From positions 1-13,260 of the forward strand of contig JAGWBG010000107.1 in assembly GCA_021296015.1 (NCBI GenBank): a stretch of 13,260 nt of DNA. Reading direction: 5' to 3'. The stretch comes from Dehalococcoidia bacterium (GTDB taxonomy: Bacteria > Chloroflexota > Dehalococcoidia > Lucifugimonadales > JAGWBF01). Under the pieces are notes generated by a model. It was not told where the DNA came from. It did no database searches and saw only the letters and a program-made list of their open reading frames with translations. The position numbers and the translations under genes were made by a program. Below, piece by piece: positions 6,127 to 12,973 of the stretch; position 1 is the first letter of the stretch; each line of letters opens with the position of its first letter.

Positions 6127-6987
6127 CTACCTGCGGGTGGCGCGACCTTTGAGGGCGGCCAGGGCGAGCCCGATGCTGAGAACGCCCACAGCCAGGATGG
6201 CACCCAGCCCCTTTGCCAAAGTCAGTGGCTCCCAGCCGTCCGAGATCAGTGAGCGGAGGGCAGCCAGCAGATAGGTGACCGGATTGTAGTCGGCGGCCGC
6301 GCTCAACCAGCCTGTCATCGCCTCCTGGGGCATGAACAGGGTGGTGGTGAACAAGAGCGGAAAGAAGAGTAGAAAGCTGATGTTGACCGCTGCCGGGTTG
6401 CCTGTCTTCAGGGAGATGGCAAAGGGAAAGCCGGCGAAGATGAGCCCCCAAAGTCCACTGAGGAACATGAACACCAGAATCCCGGGGACGCCGGTAGCAA
6501 AGTTCACACCTGCAATGAAGGCCATGATGACTACCGGCACGGAGAGAGCCACAACCATGGCAAAGTCGGCAATCATAAGACCCAAGAGCAATGCCAGCCG
6601 GTTCACCGGGCTAATCGCCAGCCGGTCGAAGTAGCCGGTCTGGATGTCGGTGACTACCACCATAGCACGGGATATACCGGTCACTGCGAACAGAACAGCC
6701 ACCGGAATCTGGAAGGCGCGATAGTTCAGGCCGGGGATACCCTCCGCGATGTCATTCAACGCCCCAACTGTCACAATGTACATGAAGACGGGAATGAACA
6801 GGGCCGGCACGGTGACCTCCGGGTCCCGACGTACCGAGCGCAACGCCCGCTCGGCCACACTCAGGGTATCTCGAAAGAACCCACCTCGACGGGCCAGCGT
6901 TTCTGCGTTCGTGACGGTGGGGAAAGGGTGGTCCCTGCCCGTTGTTTCGGACTGGTCAGTTCGCTCTGGGGTTCTCCAAGCTGTCAT
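6127..6987 (-). CDS. ABC-2 type transporter permease (DrrB-like)
   Basis: This is the membrane partner of the adjacent ATPase, together forming an exporter for drugs, lipids or polysaccharide-like compounds. The 286-residue protein has a cytosolic N-terminus of about 58 residues and then about six hydrophobic segments, near 59-77, 93-112, 131-160, 168-190, 203-219 and 260-279. The ABC-2 hallmark is seen near 217-246: L-F-M-P-Q-E-A-M, W-L, then Y-N-P-V-T-Y and a nearby Arg. A positively charged loop (Y-F-D-R-L-A-I-S-P-V-N-R, 119-130) follows the second segment, as in DrrB/NodJ. Its ATG overlaps the ATPase stop by four bases. The substrate is unknown. Confidence 0.88.
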   Translation of the reverse strand: MTAWRTPERTDQSETTGRDHPFPTVTNAETLARRGGFFRDTLSVAERALRSVRRDPEVTVPALFIPVFMYIVTVGALNDIAEGIPGLNYRAFQIPVAVLFAVTGISRAMVVVTDIQTGYFDRLAISPVNRLALLLGLMIADFAMVVALSVPVVIMAFIAGVNFATGVPGILVFMFLSGLWGLIFAGFPFAISLKTGNPAAVNISFLLFFPLLFTTTLFMPQEAMTGWLSAAADYNPVTYLLAALRSLISDGWEPLTLAKGLGAILAVGVLSIGLALAALKGRATRR

Positions 6988-7946
6988 AAAGTCTGCTGAC
7001 CTTCCTGCAGACGCGCGCCGGTTACCTGAAGGAAAACATCGTCGAGGGTTGGGGTGCGCAAAGTCAACTCCTGGACATTCACACCGTGCCGGTCGAGTGC
7101 CAATGCGACAGCGCTAATTAGGGTCGCGCCGTTGGACACACTCACGGTCAACTCCTGTCCGTGGGCTTCCACGTGCTCCACCTGGGGAACGTCGCTCAGG
7201 GCCGCCATAGCCTCCTCCGCCTCGCCCTCCAACCGGACCACAATCAGGTCGGAGCCTCTGGCCCGCTTCAGGTCGGCCGGCGGGCCCTGGGCAGCCAACT
7301 GACCCCGGTCAATGATGCCCACCCGGTGGGCCAGGGAGTCGGCCTCCTCCAGGTACTGTGTGGTGAGAAAAATGGTGACGTCCGTCTCCCCGTTTATTCT
7401 GCGTATCTCCTCCCAGATGCGGGCACGACTGATTGGGTCGAGGCCAGTGGTCGGCTCGTCCAGGAACAGGACTACCGGTTTATGAATCAGGGCGGCGGCC
7501 AGGTCCAACCGTCGCTTCATGCCGCCAGAGTATGTGCCAACAAGTCGGTCCATGGCATCTCCAATGTCTACCAGGTCGGAGAGTTCGCCGATTCTCCGGT
7601 CTACCAACCGGCGGGAAAGGCCGTAGAGCTTTCCTTGAAGGCCCAATAACTCCCTGCCGGTCTGCTTGTTGTCCAGCGCCGCCTCCTGTTGGGCCGCGCC
7701 AATACGCAGACGCACCTCCTCGGGTTGGCGAAGCACGTCGTAACCTGCAACCTGAATCTCTCCGGCAGTGGGAGCCAGCAAGGTAATCAACATCCGGATA
7801 ACGGTGGTCTTGCCGGCACCGTTGGGGCCGAGGAATCCGTAGATCTCTCCGGGGGGAACGGCCAAGTCAACTCCGTCAACGGCACGAACGTTGCCGAAGT
7901 TTCTGGCCAGGTCTTTGGTGCGAATAGCGTAGTTACCGTTGTTCAA
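6984..7946 (-). CDS. ABC transporter ATP-binding protein (DrrA-like)
   Basis: This 320-residue ATPase powers the downstream ABC-2 permease. Walker A is G-P-N-G-A-G-K-T-T (40-48), the Q-loop is near Gln86-87, the signature is Y-S-G-G-M-K-R-R-L-D-L-A (139-150) and Walker B is V-V-L-F-L-D-E-P (158-165). T-T-Q-Y-L-E-E-A-D (195-203) has Gln in place of the H-loop His, as in the daunorubicin exporter DrrA. The C-terminal part (about 230-315) ends with T-P-T-L-D-D-V-F-L near 304-312, also DrrA-like. TTG 7944-7946 is the only usable start after an in-frame TAA at 7953-7955. No ribosome site precedes it, so initiation may be weak or leaderless. Its start lies 23 bases after the stop of the broken protease relic. 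Confidence 0.93.
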   Translation of the reverse strand: MNNGNYAIRTKDLARNFGNVRAVDGVDLAVPPGEIYGFLGPNGAGKTTVIRMLITLLAPTAGEIQVAGYDVLRQPEEVRLRIGAAQQEAALDNKQTGRELLGLQGKLYGLSRRLVDRRIGELSDLVDIGDAMDRLVGTYSGGMKRRLDLAAALIHKPVVLFLDEPTTGLDPISRARIWEEIRRINGETDVTIFLTTQYLEEADSLAHRVGIIDRGQLAAQGPPADLKRARGSDLIVVRLEGEAEEAMAALSDVPQVEHVEAHGQELTVSVSNGATLISAVALALDRHGVNVQELTLRTPTLDDVFLQVTGARLQEGQQTL

Positions 7947-7969
7947 ATGGTTTTATCGAGTAACAGAAT

Positions 7970-8653
7970 TCAGGATAACTCATCAATGATTATGACACGT
8001 TGGAGGGAAGACAAGAAAGGCCAGGATGGCATCAGTTTTCCCAATTTATGTTGGTAAATGCCCTTGTCACCGGTAGGGTCCACCAGTTGACTACCTGTCA
8101 GGACGTGCTGATTGGTCACTGGTACTTTCCCGCCGTCCGGGATGCTGGTAGCAAATCCTGCCAGTGTTCCAAAATCGTGGAACTGACGTGCTGCCCCTTC
8201 TGCGCCCCTGGCCGTGGAGGCTATCTGAATTCTGCTTTGTAGTGGCCTATGTTACAGATGTGGCTTTCCCAACTCGGTCTCCTTGTTTACGATTACTATT
8301 TCTTCATTCTACTGGTATTCGCACCGGCATGTTTTCAAGGCATGCTAACGTTCGGTCACAACCACCACGTAATGGGGCACACTATATGTGGGAGTGGGGG
8401 AAATACCTATAAGTTCCACCAACTCTTCACTCGAATATTCCTTCCATATTTCAGGGCAGTCAACCCAATGATAGTCACTAGGCCCAGGCCTTGGTATGCG
8501 CGTTTTGACCCACACCTCACGCGTGTGCTCCGGTGCGGGTTGTTTTATTGAAACTGTGGTAGGCTCTCCTGAACAGGCCGTCGCCAGCAATAGGACAGCG
8601 ACAGTGCAAATGAGGACCAACAGAAGCCTGAACTATGACTGCCTTGCACCCAC
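7970..8653 (-). pseudogene. relic of a lipoprotein with a trypsin-like domain
   Basis: Reading the minus strand from GTG 8653 in one frame gives a lipoprotein signal peptide: M-G-A-R-Q-S-stop-F-R-L-L-L-V-L-I, then A-V-L-L-L-A-T-A-C at codon 27. The ribosome site is GGAGG at 8660-8664. A body of about 75 residues ending H-Y-V-V-V-V-T-E-R follows. The same frame has TAG at 8633-8635, TAG at 8345-8347, TAG 12 codons later and TAA soon after. It then reads D-F-G-T-L-A-G-F-A-T-S-I-P-D-G, followed by V-T-N-Q-H-V-L-T-G, which resembles the catalytic-His region of bacterial trypsin-like peptidases (T-N-x-H-V). The frame ends at TGA 7970-7972, before any Ser motif, next to the ABC genes. The longest open part is 8345-8620. 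It is a degraded, probably truncated gene. Confidence 0.7.
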
Positions 8654-8767
8654 AATTCACCTCCTTATCCTCCGGTTTTGTTGCAGAACTCCGTCAGCAC
8701 TCACAGAGGATACGGGTACGTTAGCTCTGTCAAGGCCAATTCGTTAATGTCATGCCGACCCTTTTGT

Positions 8768-8788
8768 AGGGACGTCCGTCCCGTCCCT
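8768..8788. repeat. short palindrome between the two lipoprotein genes
   Basis: AGGGACG (8768-8774) and CGTCCCT (8782-8788) form a perfect 7-bp stem with a 7-base loop. It lies in the 238-base gap (8654-8891) between the relic and the next minus-strand gene. In that gap I see no credible coding sequence. It may be a weak terminator for the upstream lipoprotein gene or one copy of a dispersed palindrome. No T-run follows on the minus strand. Confidence 0.35.
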
Positions 8789-8891
8789 GAAATACCCCGC
8801 GCCAACTCCGACCACGCTGGAATAACGTCAGAACAGGTCATTATATTTCTCTCGTAATTCATGGATACGCGCTGCGGTGAGGGGTACGTTG

Positions 8892-9805
8892 TCACTTGAT
8901 GATGTCATCACTCATCCCCTTTCTCTTATTTCCCGGCTGGGGGGTCTCCTCTACAATTTGTATCGGGACACCATTAATGCAGTCAGGAATCCTGTCCTCG
9001 GGCGGCAGTGTCTCCTGGTCCACCTTCTCGCTGACAATGACTTCGATGCCCGGAAATGGCTCCCGCTCTCCTTCAGGGTCCCACAGTGTTACCCCCGCAC
9101 TAACTGAAACGAAGTTGGGCTGACGGGAAAACAGGGCGTCATTCTGTTGCAGTATCTCGTTGAATAACCTCATCCCCCCCACTTCGTAGAGTGGATCACA
9201 CCAAGCAGGCTTAGTCGGCGTCGGCGGTGGGAACGGAGTGCGGGTTGCCGCTGGCCGCTCTTCCTCCGAAAGGATTTCCACCTCAACAGGCTCCGTCATC
9301 CACGCCTTGTCTCTTTCACCTGGCCCCATGAACATACCCCGCACCAGATAGACGCCGGGGGGGGGGACCTGCTGGCCAAACATATCCCTTTGGTTCCACT
9401 TGTAAGTGCGTTCCCACACTTCGTCGGGTCCCTGATTGTGTACGCGCCACACTAGTTCCGCGAAAACGTTGCAGAAGGAGTCCACAACATAGTCCCCGTT
9501 GGGTTTGGTGACCCGAAAGCCGTAAGGGAAATTACTTATAGTCAACGATATTTTCTGACCACTGATGTTTTCCAGGGTCTGCTTTATCAACACCGTCTCC
9601 TTAAAGGCCGCAACCCGGGGTGTAACCTCCACAGAGTGGATGAGGAAGTCCTTAGGGTATTCCCATGGTTCTCCCCACCACGGCTCCGCACAGGGTGAGT
9701 CGGCGTTGGCGGTGCAGACGGGCCGCAACCCGCCAGCAGCAGGATGGCAACCGCCGCGCCGGTGATGAGCAAAAGAAGCCTGAAAGCTGCCTTGCCCGTA
9801 TGCAC
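8892..9805 (-). CDS. lipoprotein with BsuPI-like domain, frameshift after the signal peptide
   Basis: GTG 9805 follows GGAGG (9812-9816) by six bases and opens M-H-T-G-K-A-A-F-R-L-L-L-L-I, then I-L-L-L-A-G-C at codon 27, a clear lipobox, and a P-P-T-P-T spacer. The body is in another frame, open from 9812 to TGA 8892-8894. A one-base loss near 9685-9710 would join them. In the body, about 60-165 looks like a BsuPI (intracellular proteinase inhibitor) beta-domain: V-E-V-T-P, L-E-N-I-S-G-Q, Y-K-W-N-Q-R-D, and V-P-P-P-G-V-Y-L-V-R-G. A Pro/Thr-rich linker (T-P-F-P-P-P-T-P-T) leads to a second domain ending G-V-P-I-Q-I-V-E-E. A related segment precedes trypsin-like domains, as in the relic downstream. 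The protein is probably anchored outside the membrane; its function is unknown. Confidence 0.7.
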
Positions 9806-9856
9806 AACACACCTCCTTAGAACATATCGTGGTGTACCAGTTCGGCTATGAGTCCC

Positions 9857-9885
9857 TTGACACCCTGTCCCATGTATGATAGTTT
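9857..9885 (+). promoter_or_regulatory. candidate promoter for hppA
   Basis: A perfect -35 box TTGACA lies at 9857-9862. Possible -10 boxes are TAGTTT (9880-9885, spacing 17) or the overlapping GATAGT (spacing 15); the better-looking TATGAT (9875-9880) is only 12 away. It lies in the 127-base divergent gap between the lipoprotein gene and hppA, about 47 bases before ATG 9933. Confidence 0.4.
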
Positions 9886-9932
9886 CTCATGTGCCCAATA
9901 CCTAGTCCCAAGACTGTCATGGGAGATTCAAT

Positions 9933-10014
9933 ATGTTACCCATCGTGATAGCCGCCATTACTGGCGGTCTGGCCATCGTTTTTGCAACTATCCTGGCGGT
10001 ATGTGTGGTGAGGG
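9933..10014 (+). pseudogene. hppA: out-of-frame N-terminal helix of hppA
   Basis: ATG 9933 has GGGAGA (9921-9926) six bases upstream and opens M-L-P-I-V-I-A-A-I-T-G-G-L-A-I-V-F-A-T, then I-L-A-V-C-V-V-R, the typical first membrane helix of H+-pyrophosphatases. It continues G-V-E-G-T (to 10028), resembling the family D-x-G-T element. The rest of the protein is one frame over. The family has about eight residues (x-x-M-x-x-I-A-x) between G-T and A-I-R-E-G-A, which are missing here. An indel, real or artefactual, therefore separates helix 1 from the body. Confidence 0.75.
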
Positions 10015-11979
10015 GTGTCGAGGGGACAGGCCATCAGGGAGGGGGCCTTTGCCTTCCTCCGCCGAGAATACCTCACCATCGTGCCCTTCGTAATCGTGGT
10101 AGCAATCGCATTGTGGCTGCTTATAGACTGGTACACCGGAGACTCCTTGATACCAAGGACGGCTATAGCATACCTGGCTGGCACTGTCTGTTCCGCTACA
10201 GCCGGATTTATAGGCATGAACATAGCCATACGCGCCAACGTAAGGACCACTGCCGCCGCCATGAGGGGGCTAAACCCCGCTCTCAGAGTCGCCTTCTCCA
10301 GTGGCGCCGTGATGGGGATAACGGTGGTTGGCGTGGGACTCCTGGGAGTGGTCATCCTCTACGTCATTTTTCAGAACATAGACTACGTTATAGGCTTTGG
10401 CTTCGGTGCATCCTCCATAGCCCTCTTTGCCAGGGTGGGCGGCGGCATTTACACCAAGGCGGCTGACGTAGGCGCAGACCTGGTGGGCAAGGTGGAGGCG
10501 GGCATCCCGGAAGACGACCCCAGAAATCCTGCGGTAATAGCCGACAACGTGGGAGACAACGTGGGAGACGTGGCCGGCATGGGGGCCGACCTGTTTGAGT
10601 CCTACGTTGGCTCCATCATCGCCGCCATAGCCCTGGCCGCTGCAGCAGTAGCCAGCATACCCGGTCAGGACTGGAAAAGCGACGTAGCGCTGCTTCCCCT
10701 GCTCATAGCAGGCTTCGGCATAGTGGCCTCCATACTGGGCACCTTCGTCGTCCGAAGCGGAGAGAGGGCTTCCTTCGGCGAGCTCCTGTGGGCCTTGCGG
10801 CGAGGCATCTTCGCCTCCGCCATACTGGTCCTCCTCCTGGCCCTCGTGGCGGTTATGTGGCTTGACCTCGACGGGTTGATAGCGCCCAACGTCAGCGACT
10901 TCGATATATTCTGGGCGATTGTGGCCGGGCTGGGTGCCGGAGTCATAATTGGGGTGGTGACCGAGTATTTCACGTCCTACGATTACGGCCCAACCAAGCG
11001 CGTCGCTGAGGCGGCCCAAACGGGCGCTGCCACCACCATGATTAGCGGCATAGCAACCGGAATGCAAAGCACGGTGATTCCCGTCCTCATCATCGGGGGC
11101 GCTATTCTGGCCGCCTTTGAGTTGGCCGGATTTTACGGGGTGGCTCTTGCCGGAGTGGGTATGCTCTCCACTCTCGGCATAACCCTGGCCACCGATGCCT
11201 ACGGCCCTGTGGCAGATAACGCCGGCGGCATATCGGAGCAGGCCCAGCTAGCGCCCGAAGTCCGCCAGCGCACCGATGCTCTGGATGCCCTGGGCAATAC
11301 CACCGCCGCCACTGGCAAGGGGTTCGCTATTGGCTCCGCCGGACTTACCTCGCTGGCTCTGCTGGCTGCCTATGGCCAGGCGGCAGGCCTGGGAACAATA
11401 GACCTCCTGAACTCCACCACCCTGGTCGGGGTGCTGATAGGAGCCATGCTCCCCTTTATCTTCTCGGCAATGACCATGAAAGCCGTTGGTAGGGCTGCCT
11501 TCTCCATAGTGAACGAGGTCAGGAGACAGTTTCGGGAAATACCGGGGATAATGGAAGGCACCGGCCGACCCGACTATGCCCGTTGTGTGGATATTAGCAC
11601 TCGCGGTGCCCTCAAAGAGATGTTCCTTCCTGGAGTGATGGCAGTGGCAGTGCCCCTGGTAATCGGGTTTGTCCTGGGTACTGAGGCCCTGGGAGGTCTT
11701 CTCATTGGAGCGGTTGGTGCGGGCCTCCTCCTGGCGATAACTATGGCAAACGCGGGCGGCGCCTGGGACAACGCCAAGAAGTATATTGAGCTTGGCCACT
11801 ACGGAGGAAAGGGGTCGGACTCCCACAAGGCCGCAGTGGAAGGCGACGTGGTGGGAGACCCCTTCAAGGACACTTCAGGGCCTTCCTTGAACATCTTGCT
11901 GAAGCTGATGGCAATAGTGTCCCTGGTATTTGCACCCGTCTTTCTCGAAGTGGGCAAGCCCCTGATTGAGCGGCTGTAG
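10015..11979 (+). CDS. hppA: membrane-bound ion-pumping pyrophosphatase, K+-dependent type
   Basis: The enzyme splits pyrophosphate and pumps H+ or Na+ out of the cytoplasm. This frame gives 654 residues. It contains A-I-R-E-G-A-F-A-F-L-R-R-E-Y (6-19), D-V-G-A-D-L-V-G-K-V-E-A-G-I-P-E-D-D-P-R (151-170), N-V-G-D-N-V-G-D-V-A-G-M-G-A-D-L (178-193), and near the end N-A-K-K-Y-I-E and G-D-V-V-G-D-P-F-K-D-T. These are the substrate- and magnesium-binding loops. G-N-T-T-A-A-T-G-K-G (427-436) has Ala and Gly where potassium-independent enzymes have Lys and Thr, so this is the K+-dependent class. H+ versus Na+ cannot be called. GTG 10015 is only the nominal start; the true N-terminus is probably the out-of-frame helix from 9933. 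The ending P-L-I-E-R-L before TAG is normal. Confidence 0.95.
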   Translation: MSRGQAIREGAFAFLRREYLTIVPFVIVVAIALWLLIDWYTGDSLIPRTAIAYLAGTVCSATAGFIGMNIAIRANVRTTAAAMRGLNPALRVAFSSGAVMGITVVGVGLLGVVILYVIFQNIDYVIGFGFGASSIALFARVGGGIYTKAADVGADLVGKVEAGIPEDDPRNPAVIADNVGDNVGDVAGMGADLFESYVGSIIAAIALAAAAVASIPGQDWKSDVALLPLLIAGFGIVASILGTFVVRSGERASFGELLWALRRGIFASAILVLLLALVAVMWLDLDGLIAPNVSDFDIFWAIVAGLGAGVIIGVVTEYFTSYDYGPTKRVAEAAQTGAATTMISGIATGMQSTVIPVLIIGGAILAAFELAGFYGVALAGVGMLSTLGITLATDAYGPVADNAGGISEQAQLAPEVRQRTDALDALGNTTAATGKGFAIGSAGLTSLALLAAYGQAAGLGTIDLLNSTTLVGVLIGAMLPFIFSAMTMKAVGRAAFSIVNEVRRQFREIPGIMEGTGRPDYARCVDISTRGALKEMFLPGVMAVAVPLVIGFVLGTEALGGLLIGAVGAGLLLAITMANAGGAWDNAKKYIELGHYGGKGSDSHKAAVEGDVVGDPFKDTSGPSLNILLKLMAIVSLVFAPVFLEVGKPLIERL

Positions 11980-11987
11980 CCGAGCAG

Positions 11988-12016
11988 TGGAAGTACAGGA
12001 ATGCCTGTACTATAAT
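11988..12016 (+). promoter_or_regulatory. promoter for tRNA-Gly
   Basis: A perfect -10 box TATAAT lies at 12011-12016, about 39 bases before the mature tRNA. The best -35 at a 17-base spacing is the weak TGGAAG (11988-11993). The expected start is near 12023, giving a leader of about 32 bases to be removed by RNase P. The -35 to -10 spacer is occupied by the 8-bp hairpin. Confidence 0.5.
11992..12011 (+). terminator. hairpin after hppA, overlapping the tRNA promoter
   Basis: AGTACAGG-AATG-CCTGTACT is a perfect 8-bp stem with a 4-base loop, 13 bases after the hppA stop. It lacks a T-run. Its last base is the first T of the TATAAT box used for the tRNA, so it may mark the end of the hppA transcript, act in regulation, or both. 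Confidence 0.4.
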
Positions 12017-12054
12017 GGATTAGGGGTAGCTCAAGCCGGGGCCTCAAATGTAAG

Positions 12055-12129
12055 GCGGGTGTAGCTCAGTGGTAGAGCGCTAGCCTTCCAAGCTAGCTGT
12101 CGTCGGTTCGATCCCGATCACCCGCTCCA
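12055..12129 (+). tRNA. tRNA-Gly (anticodon TCC)
   Basis: All four arms fold. The acceptor GCGGGTG (12055-12061) pairs with CACCCGC (12119-12125). The D stem is GCTC/GAGC, the anticodon stem is CTAGC/GCTAG with loop CTTCCAA and anticodon TCC at 12087-12089, and the T arm is GTCGG-TTCGATC-CCGAT with one G-T pair. The discriminator is T12126 and the CCA end is encoded (12127-12129). It reads GGA and, by wobble, GGG. The minus-strand aquaporin frame overlaps its 3' half. Confidence 0.98.
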
Positions 12130-12836
12130 GATTCAGCCCTGGAATCCCGACTTTGGGCGGGCGTGGAGTTGGCCTCACCCCGCAGCCATCTATAGAGAAG
12201 AGACGCCGCTACTGCACCCGTCACAGGCCCGGCCCAGTATACCCAGTGACTCTCCCAGACCCAGCCCAAGAGCGCCGGCCCAAAGGACCTGGCCGGGTTC
12301 ATGCTGGCCCCGGAGATAGGGCCGGCGAATATCGCTTCAAGGCCGACGGTAGCGCCTATTGCCAAGGCCGCTCCCTGACCCACTGCACGCACGTCGGTGG
12401 CCACGGCCATAATGACGAACATCAGGAACAGTGTCAGCAAGGCCTCCAGGACCAGGGATTGCCAGGCGCTTTCCGAGGGGACTGTTGCCCCCATGTCGGC
12501 CACCGAGCCGAAAAGCCCCCACAACACCAGGCTGGCCAACGTCGCTCCGGCGAGTTGCGCACTCCAGTAGAAGGGTACTTCCTTCCACGGGAAATGACGA
12601 GCGAGGGCAAAGCCCAGGGTTACGGCAGGGTTGATGTGTGCTCCTGAGATGTGCCCCGTTGCGTAGACCATTGCCGCCACTACGAGGCCGAAGGTGAGGC
12701 CCACACCCAGATGGGTCACCTGACCCCCTGAGAGTTCGTCAATCATAATGGCACCCGTTCCGGCAAAGACGAGACCGAAGGTGCCGACCATCTCCGCAAC
12801 GCAGCGTTTCAGTATCGTAACGGTGCTTCTGCTCAC
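12093..12836 (-). CDS. aquaporin/MIP family channel
   Basis: This is a six-helix major intrinsic protein, a channel for water or small neutral solutes in the inner membrane. The two pore loops are S-G-A-H-I-N-P-A-V-T (64-73) and S-G-A-S-M-N-P-A-R-S (175-184). Aligned with E. coli AqpZ, the selectivity filter is Phe49, Ala168, Ala177 and Arg183. AqpZ has His at the second position, so this pore should be wider than a strict water channel; glycerol or metalloid passage is possible. GTG 12836 has AGAGG (12841-12845) close upstream. The fold ends near residue 220. The last 27 residues are hydrophilic, and the final 12 or so codons are the antisense of tRNA-Gly, with the stop TAG inside the anticodon-stem sequence, so the tail is probably not selected as protein. 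Confidence 0.93.
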   Translation of the reverse strand: MSRSTVTILKRCVAEMVGTFGLVFAGTGAIMIDELSGGQVTHLGVGLTFGLVVAAMVYATGHISGAHINPAVTLGFALARHFPWKEVPFYWSAQLAGATLASLVLWGLFGSVADMGATVPSESAWQSLVLEALLTLFLMFVIMAVATDVRAVGQGAALAIGATVGLEAIFAGPISGASMNPARSFGPALLGWVWESHWVYWAGPVTGAVAASLLYRWLRGEANSTPAQSRDSRAESGAGDRDRTDDS

Positions 12837-12892
12837 GTAGCCTCTGTCCAGTAATTGGTATCATTCCGCTTTGAATGGTTTGCTCGGTAGAG

Positions 12893-12909
12893 GCAGGTTT
12901 CGGACCTGC
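12893..12909 (-). terminator. hairpin after phoU, weak terminator candidate
   Basis: On the minus strand GCAGGT-CCGAA-ACCTGC forms a 6-bp stem with a 5-base loop, 64 bases past the phoU stop and 56 before the aquaporin start. No T-run follows, so termination is only a guess. The rest of this 137-base gap shows nothing else I can support. Confidence 0.3.
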
Positions 12910-12973
12910 TCCTATACCGCGTTAAGTTAAAAGGAGTCCTCCGGATTTCATCCACCAGGGCCGGGACGCCGCC

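Noticed and set aside
7161..7649. Plus-strand open frames opposite the ABC ATPase
   Set aside because: They are shadows of the ATPase, with no plausible ribosome site or domain.
8701..8895. Minus-strand open frame of 64 codons after the BsuPI-like lipoprotein gene
   Set aside because: No ribosome site or recognisable domain, and it spans a palindrome in a noncoding-looking gap.
10270..11826. Long minus-strand open frames opposite hppA
   Set aside because: The plus strand encodes a pyrophosphatase with all motifs; the antisense products are low-complexity and unlike any family.
12021..12046. tRNA-like fragment just before tRNA-Gly
   Set aside because: GGGTAGCTCA resembles a tRNA 5' half, but no anticodon or T arm follows; it is too short to call a tRNA remnant.
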